Shown piece by piece: positions 8,335-16,713 of a stretch of 64,000 nucleotides of DNA. The position numbers and the translations under genes are program-made. Every line of letters starts with the position of its first letter. Positions within the stretch are counted from its first letter, which is position 1. The notes below the pieces were generated by a model, which did not search any database, was not told where the DNA came from, and saw nothing but the letters and a program-made list of their open reading frames with translations. Origin of the DNA: Cognatazoarcus halotolerans. Lineage in GTDB: Bacteria > Pseudomonadota > Gammaproteobacteria > Burkholderiales > Rhodocyclaceae. The DNA is taken from the NCBI RefSeq assembly GCF_009800965.1, contig NZ_WUAF01000003.1, positions 124,001-188,000 on the forward strand, given 5' to 3'.

Positions 8335-9192
8335 GTGAGCCTGGATCTGCCCGAGTTGCCCGGGGAGCGTGTCGAATACCGGTATGTCAGCGGCCTGCCG
8401 GGGGTCGAGCTCTTTTCCGCGGATCTCTCCCGGCATGCCTTCGGGCCGCATACCCATGACGCGTTCGCGATCGGCACCGTGGTGAGCGGCGCCCAGCGCT
8501 TCCATTACCGCGGCAGCAATCACGTGGCCGACCGTTCGGCGCTGATGTTCATGAATCCGGACGAACTGCATACCGGCAGCGCCGCGAGCGCGGAGCGCTG
8601 GTGTTACCGCTTTCTCCATATCGAACCCGCGACCCTGCGCGAGCTGCTCGGCGAGCGGCCGGCCAGCCCATGGTTCGCGGAGGCGATGGTTCACGCGCCG
8701 CAGGACGCGGAAGCCATGCGTCGGGTGATCGATCGTCTGTGGCAGCAGCCCGACGCGCTCGCCGCGGCCGGCGAGCTGTCGGCGTTGCTGGACGCGGTCT
8801 GTCGCCGCCACGCCCGCGAACTGCCGGCGATCGAAGCCGGCTTCGATCGCCGCCGCTTCCAGCCGGTGCTCGATCATCTCGAAGCCCACCTCGACCAGCC
8901 GCAGTCGCTCGATGTGCTCGCCGCGCTGGTCGGCTTGTCGCGCTTTCATTTCGTGAGAGCGTTCAGCCGGACCTTTCATGTGCCGCCGCATCGCTATCTG
9001 CAGGCGCGGCGCCTGGCGCGTGCCCGCCAGATGCTGCGGGCGGGCCGGCAGGCCGCCGACGTGGCGGCTGCGGTCGGACTGTGCGATCAGAGTCATCTCA
9101 ACCGCTGGTTCCTTCGTCTCTACGGCACCACGCCGGGTCGTTATCAACAGCAAGTTCGTCCAAGCCGGGTTGCCGTTAAGGCGCTAGTCTGA
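8335..9192 (+). CDS. AraC-family transcriptional regulator
   Basis: The 285-residue product has an N-terminal cupin-like AraC ligand-binding domain (HAFGPHTHDAFAIG near 34-47, with the usual His-rich strand) and a C-terminal AraC HTH domain with two helix-turn-helix units (SLDVLAALVGLSRFHFVRAF and VAAAVGLCDQSHLNRWF). The frame is open far upstream; the GTG at 8335 was chosen because it gives the common length and starts just after the preceding lipoprotein gene. It is followed by a rhodanese and a DMT exporter on the same strand, which it probably controls; this is inferred from position. Confidence 0.85.
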   Translation: MSLDLPELPGERVEYRYVSGLPGVELFSADLSRHAFGPHTHDAFAIGTVVSGAQRFHYRGSNHVADRSALMFMNPDELHTGSAASAERWCYRFLHIEPATLRELLGERPASPWFAEAMVHAPQDAEAMRRVIDRLWQQPDALAAAGELSALLDAVCRRHARELPAIEAGFDRRRFQPVLDHLEAHLDQPQSLDVLAALVGLSRFHFVRAFSRTFHVPPHRYLQARRLARARQMLRAGRQAADVAAAVGLCDQSHLNRWFLRLYGTTPGRYQQQVRPSRVAVKALV

Positions 9193-9232
9193 TCGCGCAC
9201 GCTCCCGCCTGATGGGGGCCACGGAGGAAATG

Positions 9233-9631
9233 ATGGACGAGCGCGACGCGCAAATGCGGCATTACGCCGACAAACTCGCCTGGGAGATCGACGCCTGGGA
9301 CCTCAAGCTTGCGCTGGACGGCGCCGAGCCGGTGACCGTGATCGACGCGCGTTCGCCGGCAGCGTATGCCGCCGGCCATATCCCGGGTGCGCTGAATCTG
9401 CCGCACCGCCTGATGGACGCCGCGAGCACTGCCGGTCTCGATCGCGCGCGGCTCTACGTCAGCTATTGCGACGGCATCGGCTGCAACGCCTCGACCAAGG
9501 GGGCGCTGAACCTGCTGCGTCTCGGGTTTCGCGTCAAGGAGCTGATCGGTGGCCTGGATTGGTGGCGGCGGGACGGCTATCCGGTCACCGTCGATTCACC
9601 GGCGGGCGCCGACGATTGCGGCTGTGGATAG
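9233..9631 (+). CDS. Rhodanese-like domain protein
   Basis: A 132-residue single rhodanese domain with VIDARSPAAYAAGHIPGA (37-54) and the active-site segment YCDGIGCNAS, where Cys79 is the predicted catalytic residue. The loop has one more residue than the CRSGNRS loop of the rhodanese at 93-485, so the two differ in likely substrate. It ends in DDCGCG, an extra Cys-rich tail. Two adjacent ATGs occur (9230, 9233); GGAGG at 9223-9227 fits 9233 better. The next gene overlaps its end by eight bases, which suggests co-translation with the exporter. Confidence 0.82.
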   Translation: MDERDAQMRHYADKLAWEIDAWDLKLALDGAEPVTVIDARSPAAYAAGHIPGALNLPHRLMDAASTAGLDRARLYVSYCDGIGCNASTKGALNLLRLGFRVKELIGGLDWWRRDGYPVTVDSPAGADDCGCG

Positions 9632-10604
9632 GCCTGCGCTGCTGGTCGGCGTGGCCAGCGCACTCGGCGCCGGGCTCGCCTGGGGGCTGGTCTTCGTTGC
9701 ACCGCTGATCCTGCCCGACTATCCGCCGGCTCTGCTGGCCTGCGGGCGCTACATCGCCTTCGGCATGATCGCGCTGATCCCCGCCTGGCTCGATCGTCGG
9801 CGCATGGCTCGGCTGACGCGTGCCGACTGGCTGGAAGCGATGAAGCTCGGTCTGGTCGGCAACCTGCTCTATTACACTTGCCTGGCAAGTGCGATCCAGC
9901 TTGCCGGCGCACCAGTGCCGACGATGATCATCGGCACGCTGCCGCTGGTGATCGCGGTGTTCGCCAACCTTGGCGCCGAACGGGTTTCGTGGCGGCGCCT
10001 GGCCGTGCCGATGGGCGTGCTGGCGGGCGGACTGTTGCTGGTCAATCATCACGAGATGCGCCAGCTCGAAGGTGCGCATCCGCCGGCGGGCTACGGTCTG
10101 GGAATCCTCGCGGCAGTTGCGGCGCTCGCCTGCTGGACATGGTATCCGCTGCGCAACGCGGCCTGGCTGAAAGCGCACGCCGCGATCGCGCCGGGCAGTT
10201 GGGCAACGGCCCAGGGTCTCGCCAGCCTGCCGCCTGCAATCGGCGGCTATCTGGCGTGGGGGATGATCTCGGGTCGGGATGGTGGATTCGAGTGGCCGCT
10301 GGGGCCGCGACCGCTCATCTTCGTCATGGTCATGCTGCTCATCGGGCTGCTCGCATCGTGGCTCGGGACCTTGTTGTGGAATCGGGCCAGCCGCCTGTTG
10401 CCCGCTGCACTGGTCGGTCAGTTGATCGTCTTCGAAACCCTCGCGGCGCTCGTCTATGCCTTTGCGCTGCGTGGCGCCCTGCCGGATCCGGCGACTGCGC
10501 TCGGAATCGCGCTATTGATTGCGGGCGTGCTGCTCGGCGTGAATCTTTTTCGTCGTCGACCGCTCTCAGCCGGGTCGATCATCGTCGCGGAGCCGCCATC
10601 TTGA
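9624..10604 (+). CDS. EamA/DMT-superfamily transporter
   Basis: This 326-residue membrane protein has about ten hydrophobic helices arranged as two EamA halves, starting near LLVGVASALGAGLAWGLVFV and again after residue 150 (GLGILAAVAALACWTWYPL). Such proteins export amino acids or other small metabolites. The GTG at 9624 overlaps the rhodanese stop and avoids an unlikely hydrophilic N-terminus. Its gene lies in a tight run with an AraC regulator and a rhodanese, so the exported compound may be sulfur-related, but that is only a guess from context. Confidence 0.82.
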   Translation: MDRPALLVGVASALGAGLAWGLVFVAPLILPDYPPALLACGRYIAFGMIALIPAWLDRRRMARLTRADWLEAMKLGLVGNLLYYTCLASAIQLAGAPVPTMIIGTLPLVIAVFANLGAERVSWRRLAVPMGVLAGGLLLVNHHEMRQLEGAHPPAGYGLGILAAVAALACWTWYPLRNAAWLKAHAAIAPGSWATAQGLASLPPAIGGYLAWGMISGRDGGFEWPLGPRPLIFVMVMLLIGLLASWLGTLLWNRASRLLPAALVGQLIVFETLAALVYAFALRGALPDPATALGIALLIAGVLLGVNLFRRRPLSAGSIIVAEPPS

Positions 10605-11104
10605 AACGAGTACATCTTCTGTTGCTTTCCATCGTGCTGGCGGGCTGCGCGAGCCTGCGCAGCCCGGTCGCGCTGGAGCCAGGCGTATCGGGGCTCGCCG
10701 AGGTACGCGCCGCGTTCGGTCAGCCCTACCGCAGCTATGCCGAACCCGATGGCGGCAAGACGCTCGAATTCTCGAGCCAGCCGAACGGCATTACCTGCCA
10801 CATGGTGCGGCTCGATGCCGCGGGACGTTTTGTCAGCGTCCGCGATGCCCTGTCCGAGGCGGGACTGGCACGCGTCAAGCCGGGCATGAGCCGAGAGCAG
10901 GTCTCGCGCCTGCTCGGCAATCACCGTTCGGTCGAATTCTTCCGGCTCAGTGGCGAAGAGGTGTGGGACTGGAACGTGGACAATCGCAACGGTCCCGGTG
11001 TGGCGACGCGATTCAACGTGCACTTCAAGGACGGGAGGGTGGTGCGCACCAGCACCACCTACGTGTTCCCGGCCGACGGCGTGTTCGGAGGTTACGGGCT
11101 GTAG
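10601..11104 (+). CDS. BamE/SmpA-OmlA-like lipoprotein (paralogue 2)
   Basis: The 167-residue protein starts at a TTG that overlaps the TGA of the DMT gene and gives a clean lipoprotein signal (MKRVHLLLLSIVLAGC, lipidated Cys16). Like the protein at 7838-8320, it has two SmpA/OmlA-like units (EPGVSGLAEVRAAFGQP and KPGMSREQVSRLLGNHRSVEF) followed by GEEVWDWNV, which matches NEEVWDWRI in the paralogue. No ATG or GTG is available at this position. An envelope-assembly or stability role is a family-based guess. Confidence 0.78.
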   Translation: MKRVHLLLLSIVLAGCASLRSPVALEPGVSGLAEVRAAFGQPYRSYAEPDGGKTLEFSSQPNGITCHMVRLDAAGRFVSVRDALSEAGLARVKPGMSREQVSRLLGNHRSVEFFRLSGEEVWDWNVDNRNGPGVATRFNVHFKDGRVVRTSTTYVFPADGVFGGYGL

Positions 11105-11126
11105 TGGCGCTGGAGCGGAGCGGCAT

Positions 11127-11438
11127 TTACCTGCGTCGTCGCGGCAGACCCTGAAGGGCGCGCAACTCGTCGAGCTCCTCGAGCAGGTCGGCCATCAGCG
11201 CGGCGAGCTCCGGCACCGCGTCGAAGCTGCGTTCGAGCTGACGCATGCGCCGGGCGCGGAGCAGGCCCGTGCCGGTGATGCGCCACACCCCGGCGACGCT
11301 CTCGGCGTGCGGGAAAAGGCCCTCCTCGATATGGCCGATCAGCCATTCGGGTTCGACCGCGCAGGCCGCGGCAACCTGTTCCAGGGTCAGCCAGCTCTCC
11401 TCGATCAGGCTGCCGGTCAGAATGTCTTTGTCGTGCAT
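11127..11438 (-). CDS. cbpM: Chaperone modulator CbpM
   Basis: A 103-residue MerR-like small protein with the CbpM pattern: an N-terminal acidic start, TLEQVAAACAVEPEWLIGHIEEGLF (18-42) and a C-terminal helical half (LERSFDAVPELAALMADLLEELDELR). CbpM binds the J domain of CbpA and inhibits both its co-chaperone and DNA-binding activities. It lies three bases downstream of cbpA, the standard cbpAM arrangement. Confidence 0.88.
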   Translation of the reverse strand: MHDKDILTGSLIEESWLTLEQVAAACAVEPEWLIGHIEEGLFPHAESVAGVWRITGTGLLRARRMRQLERSFDAVPELAALMADLLEELDELRALQGLPRRRR

Positions 11439-11441
11439 CGT

Positions 11442-12398
11442 TCAGGCCCCCAGCGCTTCGCGCGGATCGAATGCAAGTTCGCGTGCCATGGTCTCGTACA
11501 GTTCCCGTGCCTTCGGCGTGTCGGCCGGCGGCATCACCACCTGGATGTCGATCAGCAGATCGCCCGGCGCGCTGCCGGGAATGCCCTTGCCGCGCACCCG
11601 CAGCTGGCGGCCGCTCTGGCTGCCCTCGGGGATACGCACCTTGAGGCTGCTGTCCGGCAGGCGCACCGGCACCACCGCGCCGAGTGCCGCCTCCCAGGGC
11701 GTGACCGGCAGGGTGAGGTGAAGGTCGCGGCCGTCCACGCGGAAACGTCCATGCGGCTTGAAATGGATCTCCAGCAGCAGGTCGCCGGCCGGCCCGCCGC
11801 CGATGCCCGGGCTGCCCTGGCCGGCCAGCCGGATGAACTGGCCTTCGCGCACACCCTTCGGAATCTTGACGTTCAGCGTGCGTGATTCGAGCTCGATGCG
11901 GCCGTCGGCGCCCAGTTTCGGTACCCGCAGGCCGACCTGTCGGGTGGCGCCGTGGAAGGCGTCCTCGAGGTCGAGCATGACCTTGGCGTGGTGGTCCTCG
12001 CCGTGCGAGCGGAAACCGCCGCCGGCCTGGTGGAAATGATGTCCGCCACCACCGTTCATGCGACCGAACAGCTCGGCGAAGAAGTCGCTGAAATCGGCCG
12101 CCTCGCCGGCTGACGGGCCGGCGCCCGAAAACTCGAAGCCGCTGTCCCAGCCCGGTGGCGGACGGAAGTCCTGGCCGGGTTGGTAGCCGCTGCCGAGCTG
12201 GTCGTAGGCGGCGCGCTTCTCGGTGTCGGAGAGCACCGCGTAGGCCTCGTTGATCTCCTTCATGCGCTCGTCCGCGTCGGGCTCCTTGGAGACGTCCGGA
12301 TGGTATTTGCGTGCGAGCTTGCGGTAGGCCTTGCGGATCTCGTCGGCCGTCGCATCGCGGGCGACACCGATGACCTTGTAGTAATCCCGGAATTCCAT
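11442..12398 (-). CDS. cbpA: Curved DNA-binding protein CbpA (DnaJ-class co-chaperone)
   Basis: The 318-residue protein has an N-terminal J domain with the Hsp70-stimulating HPD triad at 33-35, a Gly/Phe-rich linker (about 70-115) and two C-terminal beta-barrel substrate-binding domains ([18 protein letters not shown] and the later [14 protein letters not shown]). There is no zinc-finger domain, which separates it from DnaJ itself. It stimulates DnaK and can bind curved DNA. It precedes cbpM and is divergent from three hsp20 genes; a sigma32-like promoter reads toward it at 12433-12461. Confidence 0.92.
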   Translation of the reverse strand: MEFRDYYKVIGVARDATADEIRKAYRKLARKYHPDVSKEPDADERMKEINEAYAVLSDTEKRAAYDQLGSGYQPGQDFRPPPGWDSGFEFSGAGPSAGEAADFSDFFAELFGRMNGGGGHHFHQAGGGFRSHGEDHHAKVMLDLEDAFHGATRQVGLRVPKLGADGRIELESRTLNVKIPKGVREGQFIRLAGQGSPGIGGGPAGDLLLEIHFKPHGRFRVDGRDLHLTLPVTPWEAALGAVVPVRLPDSSLKVRIPEGSQSGRQLRVRGKGIPGSAPGDLLIDIQVVMPPADTPKARELYETMARELAFDPREALGA

Positions 12399-12432
12399 GA
12401 GCAGTCCTTCGGATGGGCTTCGACTTCGTTAT

Positions 12433-12461
12433 AGATGAGGACGCGGGCCCTGCAGATCAAG
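12433..12461 (-). promoter_or_regulatory. Putative sigma32 promoter of cbpAM
   Basis: On the minus strand, CTTGATC (12461-12455) and CCTCATCT (12440-12433) are separated by 14 bases. The -10 matches the E. coli heat-shock consensus CCCCATNT at all but one defined position and the -35 matches CTTGAAA at five of seven. It lies 35 bases before the cbpA start. Confidence 0.6.
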
Positions 12462-12463
12462 GT

Positions 12464-12493
12464 CTTGAAATGTGCGGGGCAGTGCCTACATCT
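12464..12493 (+). promoter_or_regulatory. Putative sigma32 promoter of the hsp20 genes
   Basis: A perfect -35 CTTGAAA (12464-12470) is followed after 15 bases by CTACATCT (12486-12493), similar to CCCCATNT. It faces the first hsp20 gene, which starts at 12545, and lies back-to-back with the divergent cbpA promoter, only two bases away. Confidence 0.65.
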
Positions 12494-12544
12494 GTACCTG
12501 TCGGCGCCGCTGCGGTGCCATTTCACAAGCGCATGGAGGAAGAC

Positions 12545-12985
12545 ATGCTTTATCGATCAGTGTTTCCCGGTGACCTGCTGGCGCAGCTCGAGCGGCTGCA
12601 ACGTGGCATGCGTGCGGCGCCCGAACTCTCGCCCAGCATTCGCGGTCTGGCGCGCGGCGGCTTCCCGGCCATCAACGTGTCCGCCGGCCCGCAGTCGACC
12701 GAAATCCACGTCTTTGCACCCGGCATGAATCCCGCCGACATCGAGCTCCATCTCGAGAAGGGCGTGCTGACCATCCAGGGCGAGCGCAAGGCCGAGGCCC
12801 CGGCCGGCGACGAGAAGGCCGCGGTACATATCGACGAGCGTTTCTCGGGGCGTTTCCGCCGGGTGCTGACCCTGCCCGAGGACGCCGATCCGGATGGCGT
12901 GGTGGCACGCTATCGTGACGGCGTGCTGCACATCAGCGTCAGTCGCAAGCAGGCGTCGCAGCCGCGTCGCATCGACATCCAGTAA
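12545..12985 (+). CDS. Small heat-shock protein, Hsp20 family (1 of 3)
   Basis: This 146-residue holdase has the alpha-crystallin domain from about residue 40 to 135 (FPAINVSAGPQSTEIHVFAP, later GVLTIQGERK and the conserved YRDGVLHISVSRK). Such proteins bind unfolding proteins without ATP and pass them to DnaK/DnaJ. The frame is open upstream to 12413, but the ATG at 12545, preceded by GGAGGAAG, gives the typical Hsp20 start. It is first in a run of three hsp20 genes under a likely sigma32 promoter. Confidence 0.92.
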   Translation: MLYRSVFPGDLLAQLERLQRGMRAAPELSPSIRGLARGGFPAINVSAGPQSTEIHVFAPGMNPADIELHLEKGVLTIQGERKAEAPAGDEKAAVHIDERFSGRFRRVLTLPEDADPDGVVARYRDGVLHISVSRKQASQPRRIDIQ

Positions 12986-12994
12986 GCGGAGGAC

Positions 12995-13384
12995 ATGAGC
13001 ATGAGCACGAACAATGGCAATGCCGCGCGGCCGGACGAGGCCGTCCGTCAGGATGAAGTCCTGATGCCGGCGGTGGATGTTTTCGAGGACGAAGGCGGGA
13101 TCACCCTCTACGCCGATCTGCCGGGTGTCCCGCGGGATCGGCTGAGCCTGCACGTGGAAAGCGACACGCTCACCATCGAAGGGCAGATGAGCCCGGAACT
13201 GGCCGGTGGCGGCGAGGCCACGCATGTCGAGGTGGCGGTGCCGCGCTACCGGCGGGCCTTCACCTTGTCGCGCGAGTTGGACGTGGACAAGGTGGCCGCG
13301 GCTTTCGAGCACGGCGTGTTGAGACTGCGCATTCCCAAGGCTTCGCATGCGCGGCCGCGCAGGATCGAGGTCCAGGTGGGGTGA
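12995..13384 (+). CDS. Small heat-shock protein, Hsp20 family (2 of 3)
   Basis: A compact 129-residue alpha-crystallin-domain protein (DVFEDEGGITLYADLPGVPR, then SLHVESDTLTIEGQM and FEHGVLRLRIPKA). It starts nine bases after the previous hsp20 gene with a GGAGGA ribosome-binding site. Sequence divergence from its neighbours is large, so these are old paralogues likely to form mixed oligomers or to differ in client range. Confidence 0.92.
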   Translation: MSMSTNNGNAARPDEAVRQDEVLMPAVDVFEDEGGITLYADLPGVPRDRLSLHVESDTLTIEGQMSPELAGGGEATHVEVAVPRYRRAFTLSRELDVDKVAAAFEHGVLRLRIPKASHARPRRIEVQVG

Positions 13385-13441
13385 CGACGGCGGGGGCAGG
13401 CCGGCGGCGCTCCGGCCCGCCTCGGCAAGAGGAGCAAGGCA

Positions 13442-13948
13442 ATGAAACTCGATGAAATCAAGGATCGCGTCGGCGCGCTGTGGGAGTCGGTCTCGGAAGG
13501 CTGGAATCACCTGATCCAGTCGGCGGCCGGTGCCCTGACGCGCTTCCGCCCGGAGCAGGACAGCGGCGTGCCGGCCGCAAGCGAGGTGGACGACGGTTTC
13601 TACCTGCCGTCGCGCGGCTGGGCAGTGCTCGGCGGCGATGTGTTCGAGGATGACAGCCGGCTGGTGGTGCGGCTCGAGCTGCCGGGCATGGACAAGCAGG
13701 ACCTCCAGGTCGAGGTGCTCGACGACGCACTCGTGGTGAGCGGCGAGAAACGCTTTGCGCGAGAGTCGACCGAGGGGCGCTGGCGGGTCATGCAGTGTGC
13801 CTACGGCAGCTTCCGGCGTGTCGTGCCGCTGGTGGTGGCGGTCAGGCCTGACGAGGCGCGGGCAAGTTATCGCAACGGTGTGCTGCGGGTCGAGATGCCC
13901 AAGGCCGAGCAGGGTGCGCCGCGCTCGCTGAAGATTCCGGTGGATTGA
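13442..13948 (+). CDS. Small heat-shock protein, Hsp20 family (3 of 3)
   Basis: The 168-residue product carries a longer N-terminal arm (MKLDEIKDRVGALWESVSEG and a linker) before the alpha-crystallin domain (GDVFEDDSRLVVRLELPGMD; YRNGVLRVEMPKAEQ near the C-terminus). N-terminal arms set oligomer size and client binding in this family. It follows the second hsp20 gene by 57 bases and is probably in the same transcript. Confidence 0.9.
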   Translation: MKLDEIKDRVGALWESVSEGWNHLIQSAAGALTRFRPEQDSGVPAASEVDDGFYLPSRGWAVLGGDVFEDDSRLVVRLELPGMDKQDLQVEVLDDALVVSGEKRFARESTEGRWRVMQCAYGSFRRVVPLVVAVRPDEARASYRNGVLRVEMPKAEQGAPRSLKIPVD

Positions 13949-13981
13949 GCCCGGGAAGGGCGGGTTGGCAGGCCGCCCCGC

Positions 13982-13987
13982 TATAAT
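13982..13987 (+). promoter_or_regulatory. Putative -10 element of the alpha/beta hydrolase gene
   Basis: A perfect TATAAT lies 29 bases before the ATG at 14017, inside a GC-rich flank (CCGC-TATAAT-GGCGG). No matching -35 hexamer is visible at the usual spacing, so this is a weak call. Confidence 0.4.
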
Positions 13988-14016
13988 GGCGGCCTCGCCC
14001 ATCCGCCCCTGCCGCC

Positions 14017-14850
14017 ATGCAACATTTTCTCGCCGACGATGGCGAAGCCATCCATTACAAGGCTTCGGGCGAGGGGCCGCCGCTGGTGCTGCTGCACGGC
14101 TGGACCTCCACACATCGCGACTGGAATCCGTTTCTCGCAAATTTCGAGGCCCGCCACCGGGTGTTCCGCTGGGATGCCCGCGGGCACGGTGGACATCGAC
14201 TGCGCACCAACACCCTGCCGAGCGTGGCGCGCATGGCGGGCGACCTGCAGCAACTGCTGGAGCAGCACGGGCTCTCCGACGCGGTGGTGGTCGGTCATTC
14301 GATGGGGGCGCTGACGCTGTGGCAATACATCCGCGATTTCGGCTGTGAACGCCTCGCGCGCGTGGTGTTCATCGACCAGTCACCCAAGCTGGTGACCGAT
14401 GCTCAGTGGCCCAATGGTATCTATGGCGACTTCAATCAGGCGCGCAACGAGCGCTTCATCGCCAGCCTCCGGCAGGACTTTGCGGAGACCGTGCTGAGGC
14501 TGGTGGCCGACGGCATGAATGCGCCGGCCCGCGAGCGCTACCTTGCCAACGACTCCGGCACGCAGACCATCCGCAGGCGACTCCAGGCGCTCGAGTCAGG
14601 GCCACTGATCGACTGCTGGGCCAGCCTTGCCGAGGCCGATTACCGCGACGTTCTGTCGCGCATCGACATTCCCGCGCTGCTCGTCTACGGCGGCGCGAGC
14701 AATTTCTATCACACCCGTACCGCACGCTATGTGCGCGACAGCATCCCCAACGCCTTGCTGCATATCTACGATGGCGTCGATCATGCGCCGCACCTGTGGG
14801 AGCGCGAGCGCTTCGTCAAGGACGTGCTGGCCTTCGTCGATGCCGTCTGA
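14017..14850 (+). CDS. Alpha/beta-hydrolase fold protein
   Basis: A 277-residue cytoplasmic hydrolase with the oxyanion HG (27-28), nucleophile elbow GHSMG (93-97, Ser95) and a candidate catalytic His near 256 in GVDHAPHLWE. A glycine-rich YGGASNFYH segment stands where the acid residue is often found, so the catalytic acid is uncertain. Substrate cannot be predicted: the family covers esterases, haloperoxidases and C-C hydrolases. It is a monocistronic gene after the hsp20 cluster. Confidence 0.85.
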   Translation: MQHFLADDGEAIHYKASGEGPPLVLLHGWTSTHRDWNPFLANFEARHRVFRWDARGHGGHRLRTNTLPSVARMAGDLQQLLEQHGLSDAVVVGHSMGALTLWQYIRDFGCERLARVVFIDQSPKLVTDAQWPNGIYGDFNQARNERFIASLRQDFAETVLRLVADGMNAPARERYLANDSGTQTIRRRLQALESGPLIDCWASLAEADYRDVLSRIDIPALLVYGGASNFYHTRTARYVRDSIPNALLHIYDGVDHAPHLWERERFVKDVLAFVDAV

Positions 14851-14868
14851 GCGTGCGCGGCGCCGCCG

Positions 14869-15381
14869 CTACCGCCCGGTTTCCACCACGCAGCGCCAGG
14901 CCGCCAGTTTTTCCTCGAAGCGCATGCCCGCGTGAGCGGGGCTGGTGGAGGGCAGGCGCAGCCTCCGGATGGACTGCTGCGCCGGCGGAAGCGTCGGCAG
15001 GATGTGGCGCAGAAAGGTCTTTTCGGCGAGCGCGCCGTTGAAGTGGATCGCGGTGATCGTCGGGCGTGACTGCAGGAAACCGGCAATGTCGTTGGCGACG
15101 ATCGAATCCTGTTCGATGCTGGCGTCGAGGCTGCCGGGGCGCCGGCAACTCGCCAGCACATCCCACAAGGCGATGCCGCTGCCAGTCAGTGCGGCGCAGC
15201 GCTCGACATAGGGCGCGCGCGCGTCGAATCCGAGCAGGGCCGCGAAGATTCGCCAGAAGGCGTTTTGCGGATGCGCGTAGTACTGCTGCTCGGTCAGCGA
15301 GCGGACGCCCGGGATGCTGCCGAGCACCAGGCACTTCGCGTCTGCACCGGCGAGCGGTGGAAAGCTCTGGATCAGGGACAC
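14869..15381 (-). CDS. DNA-deoxyinosine (hypoxanthine) glycosylase, UDG family 6
   Basis: The 170-residue protein has the uracil-DNA-glycosylase fold with the family 6 signature LGSIPGVRSLTEQQYYAHPQ (20-39) followed by NAFW, where Asn40 is the expected catalytic residue. Enzymes of this type excise hypoxanthine formed by adenine deamination, rather than uracil. Length and motif spacing are normal. It converges with the hydrolase gene and stands alone. Confidence 0.85.
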   Translation of the reverse strand: MSLIQSFPPLAGADAKCLVLGSIPGVRSLTEQQYYAHPQNAFWRIFAALLGFDARAPYVERCAALTGSGIALWDVLASCRRPGSLDASIEQDSIVANDIAGFLQSRPTITAIHFNGALAEKTFLRHILPTLPPAQQSIRRLRLPSTSPAHAGMRFEEKLAAWRCVVETGR

Positions 15382-15469
15382 GGGACGATTGATGGAAGGG
15401 AAGCGGGCCGCGCGGGTCGGCCCGATTATCGTCCGATCGAACGCCCCGTGCAGCAGGCGAAGCGGGCGA

Positions 15470-16498
15470 TCACTCGATCAGGTTGCCCGGCGTCGCCGGC
15501 AGACGGGGCATCGTCTGGGTCGGGAACTCACCCGTCAGGGCTTCCAGGAAGGCTGCGATGTCGGTGGCCGTGGCATCGTCGAGCTGCTTGTTCAGCTGCG
15601 TGCTGGCCATGACCTTCACCGCTTCGGGAATGGTCTTCACCGAGCCGTTGTGGAAATAGGGCGCGGTATAGATCAGGTTGCGCAGGGTCGGCACCCGCCA
15701 CATGTGTCGGTCCGACTCGATCGCAGTGCTGGCGTAGCGACCCTGGTCGACATCGAGCTTGTATTGCGCGACATACGGGGTATCGGTAAAGGTCGGGAAC
15801 CTGGCGAGGAAGGGCTGGCCGGCCGGCATGGCAGGGCCGTCGAAGGCCGCGCCGCTGTGACAGGCGGTGCAACCCGTGGCGGCGAATGCGTTCATGCCGC
15901 GCACCTGGCGGGCCGACAAGGCCTTGTGGTCGCCTTTCACGTAACGGTCGTAGGGGCTGTTCGGCGTGACCAGGGTCCGCTCGTAGGCCGCGATGGCCCT
16001 GGCCATGTTGTCGACCGTGATGGTGTCGCCCTGTCCGAAGGCCTTCGCGAACAGGGGCGCGTAGCCCGGAATCGCCTTGAGCCGGCCGACTGCCGAGGCG
16101 AGATCGGGCATGCCCATTTCCACCGGGTTGGTCACCGGGCCCTTGGCCTGGTCCTCGAGCGTGGCCGCACGGCCATCCCAGAACTGCGCCGAATGGTAGG
16201 CGGCGTTCCACACCGTGGGGGCGTTGCGTCCACCTGCCTGGCCATGCACCCCCATCGACACCGGGCGGTGATCGTCGCCGCCTTCCATCACGCTGTGGCA
16301 CGAGGCGCAGGACACGGTGCCGGTGGATGAGAGGCGCGGATCGTTGAAGAGGATCTTCCCGAGCTCGATCTTGGCTGGCGTTTGTGGATTGTCGGCAGGG
16401 ATCGGCGGCTGCCCGGGCAGCGCCTGCCAATCGGCCGCACGGGCCATGCCGACGATGGCCGAAAAGGCCATCACGAAAAGGGTGGGGGCGTGTTTCAT
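15470..16498 (-). CDS. Diheme cytochrome c peroxidase (CcpA/MauG-like)
   Basis: The 342-residue precursor starts with a Sec signal peptide (MKHAPTLFVMAFSAIVGMARA) and contains two heme c attachment sites, CASCH (64-68) and CTACH (210-214), in the positions typical of bacterial diheme peroxidases. These periplasmic enzymes reduce hydrogen peroxide with electrons from cytochrome c. An upstream in-frame extension to 16612 lacks a signal; GGAG nine bases before 16498 supports the chosen ATG. A TTAAG-N6-TTAAG box lies about 115 bases upstream. Confidence 0.9.
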   Translation of the reverse strand: MKHAPTLFVMAFSAIVGMARAADWQALPGQPPIPADNPQTPAKIELGKILFNDPRLSSTGTVSCASCHSVMEGGDDHRPVSMGVHGQAGGRNAPTVWNAAYHSAQFWDGRAATLEDQAKGPVTNPVEMGMPDLASAVGRLKAIPGYAPLFAKAFGQGDTITVDNMARAIAAYERTLVTPNSPYDRYVKGDHKALSARQVRGMNAFAATGCTACHSGAAFDGPAMPAGQPFLARFPTFTDTPYVAQYKLDVDQGRYASTAIESDRHMWRVPTLRNLIYTAPYFHNGSVKTIPEAVKVMASTQLNKQLDDATATDIAAFLEALTGEFPTQTMPRLPATPGNLIE

Positions 16499-16611
16499 CT
16501 GATGCATCTCCAGCGCGATATCGAATGGAACATGCCCGGTTTTGCCGGGCACGGAGCGTTGGGACGGTCTGTCGTGAGTGACCCGCTCGGGATAATGCTG
16601 AGAGGATTTCA

Positions 16612-16627
16612 TTAAGGCCTGCTTAAG
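16612..16627 (-). promoter_or_regulatory. Direct-repeat box upstream of the diheme peroxidase gene
   Basis: TTAAG occurs at 16612-16616 and 16623-16627, one helical turn (11 bases) apart. Read on the minus strand it is CTTAA-N6-CTTAA, the form known for PmrA/QseB-type response regulators. The same element recurs at 17110-17125. Confidence 0.5.
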
Positions 16628-16713
16628 AGGTCGTCGTACCCCTCGCGGCGCGGTGCCGGGCGCATCTCGTGAATCCCGCTAAAGCTTCTTCGCGCGTTGC
16701 CGTAGTCCGCAAA

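Noticed and set aside
16499-16612. N-terminal extension of the diheme peroxidase
   Set aside because: It would bury the Sec signal peptide, which begins at the ATG at 16498 with GGAG at suitable distance.
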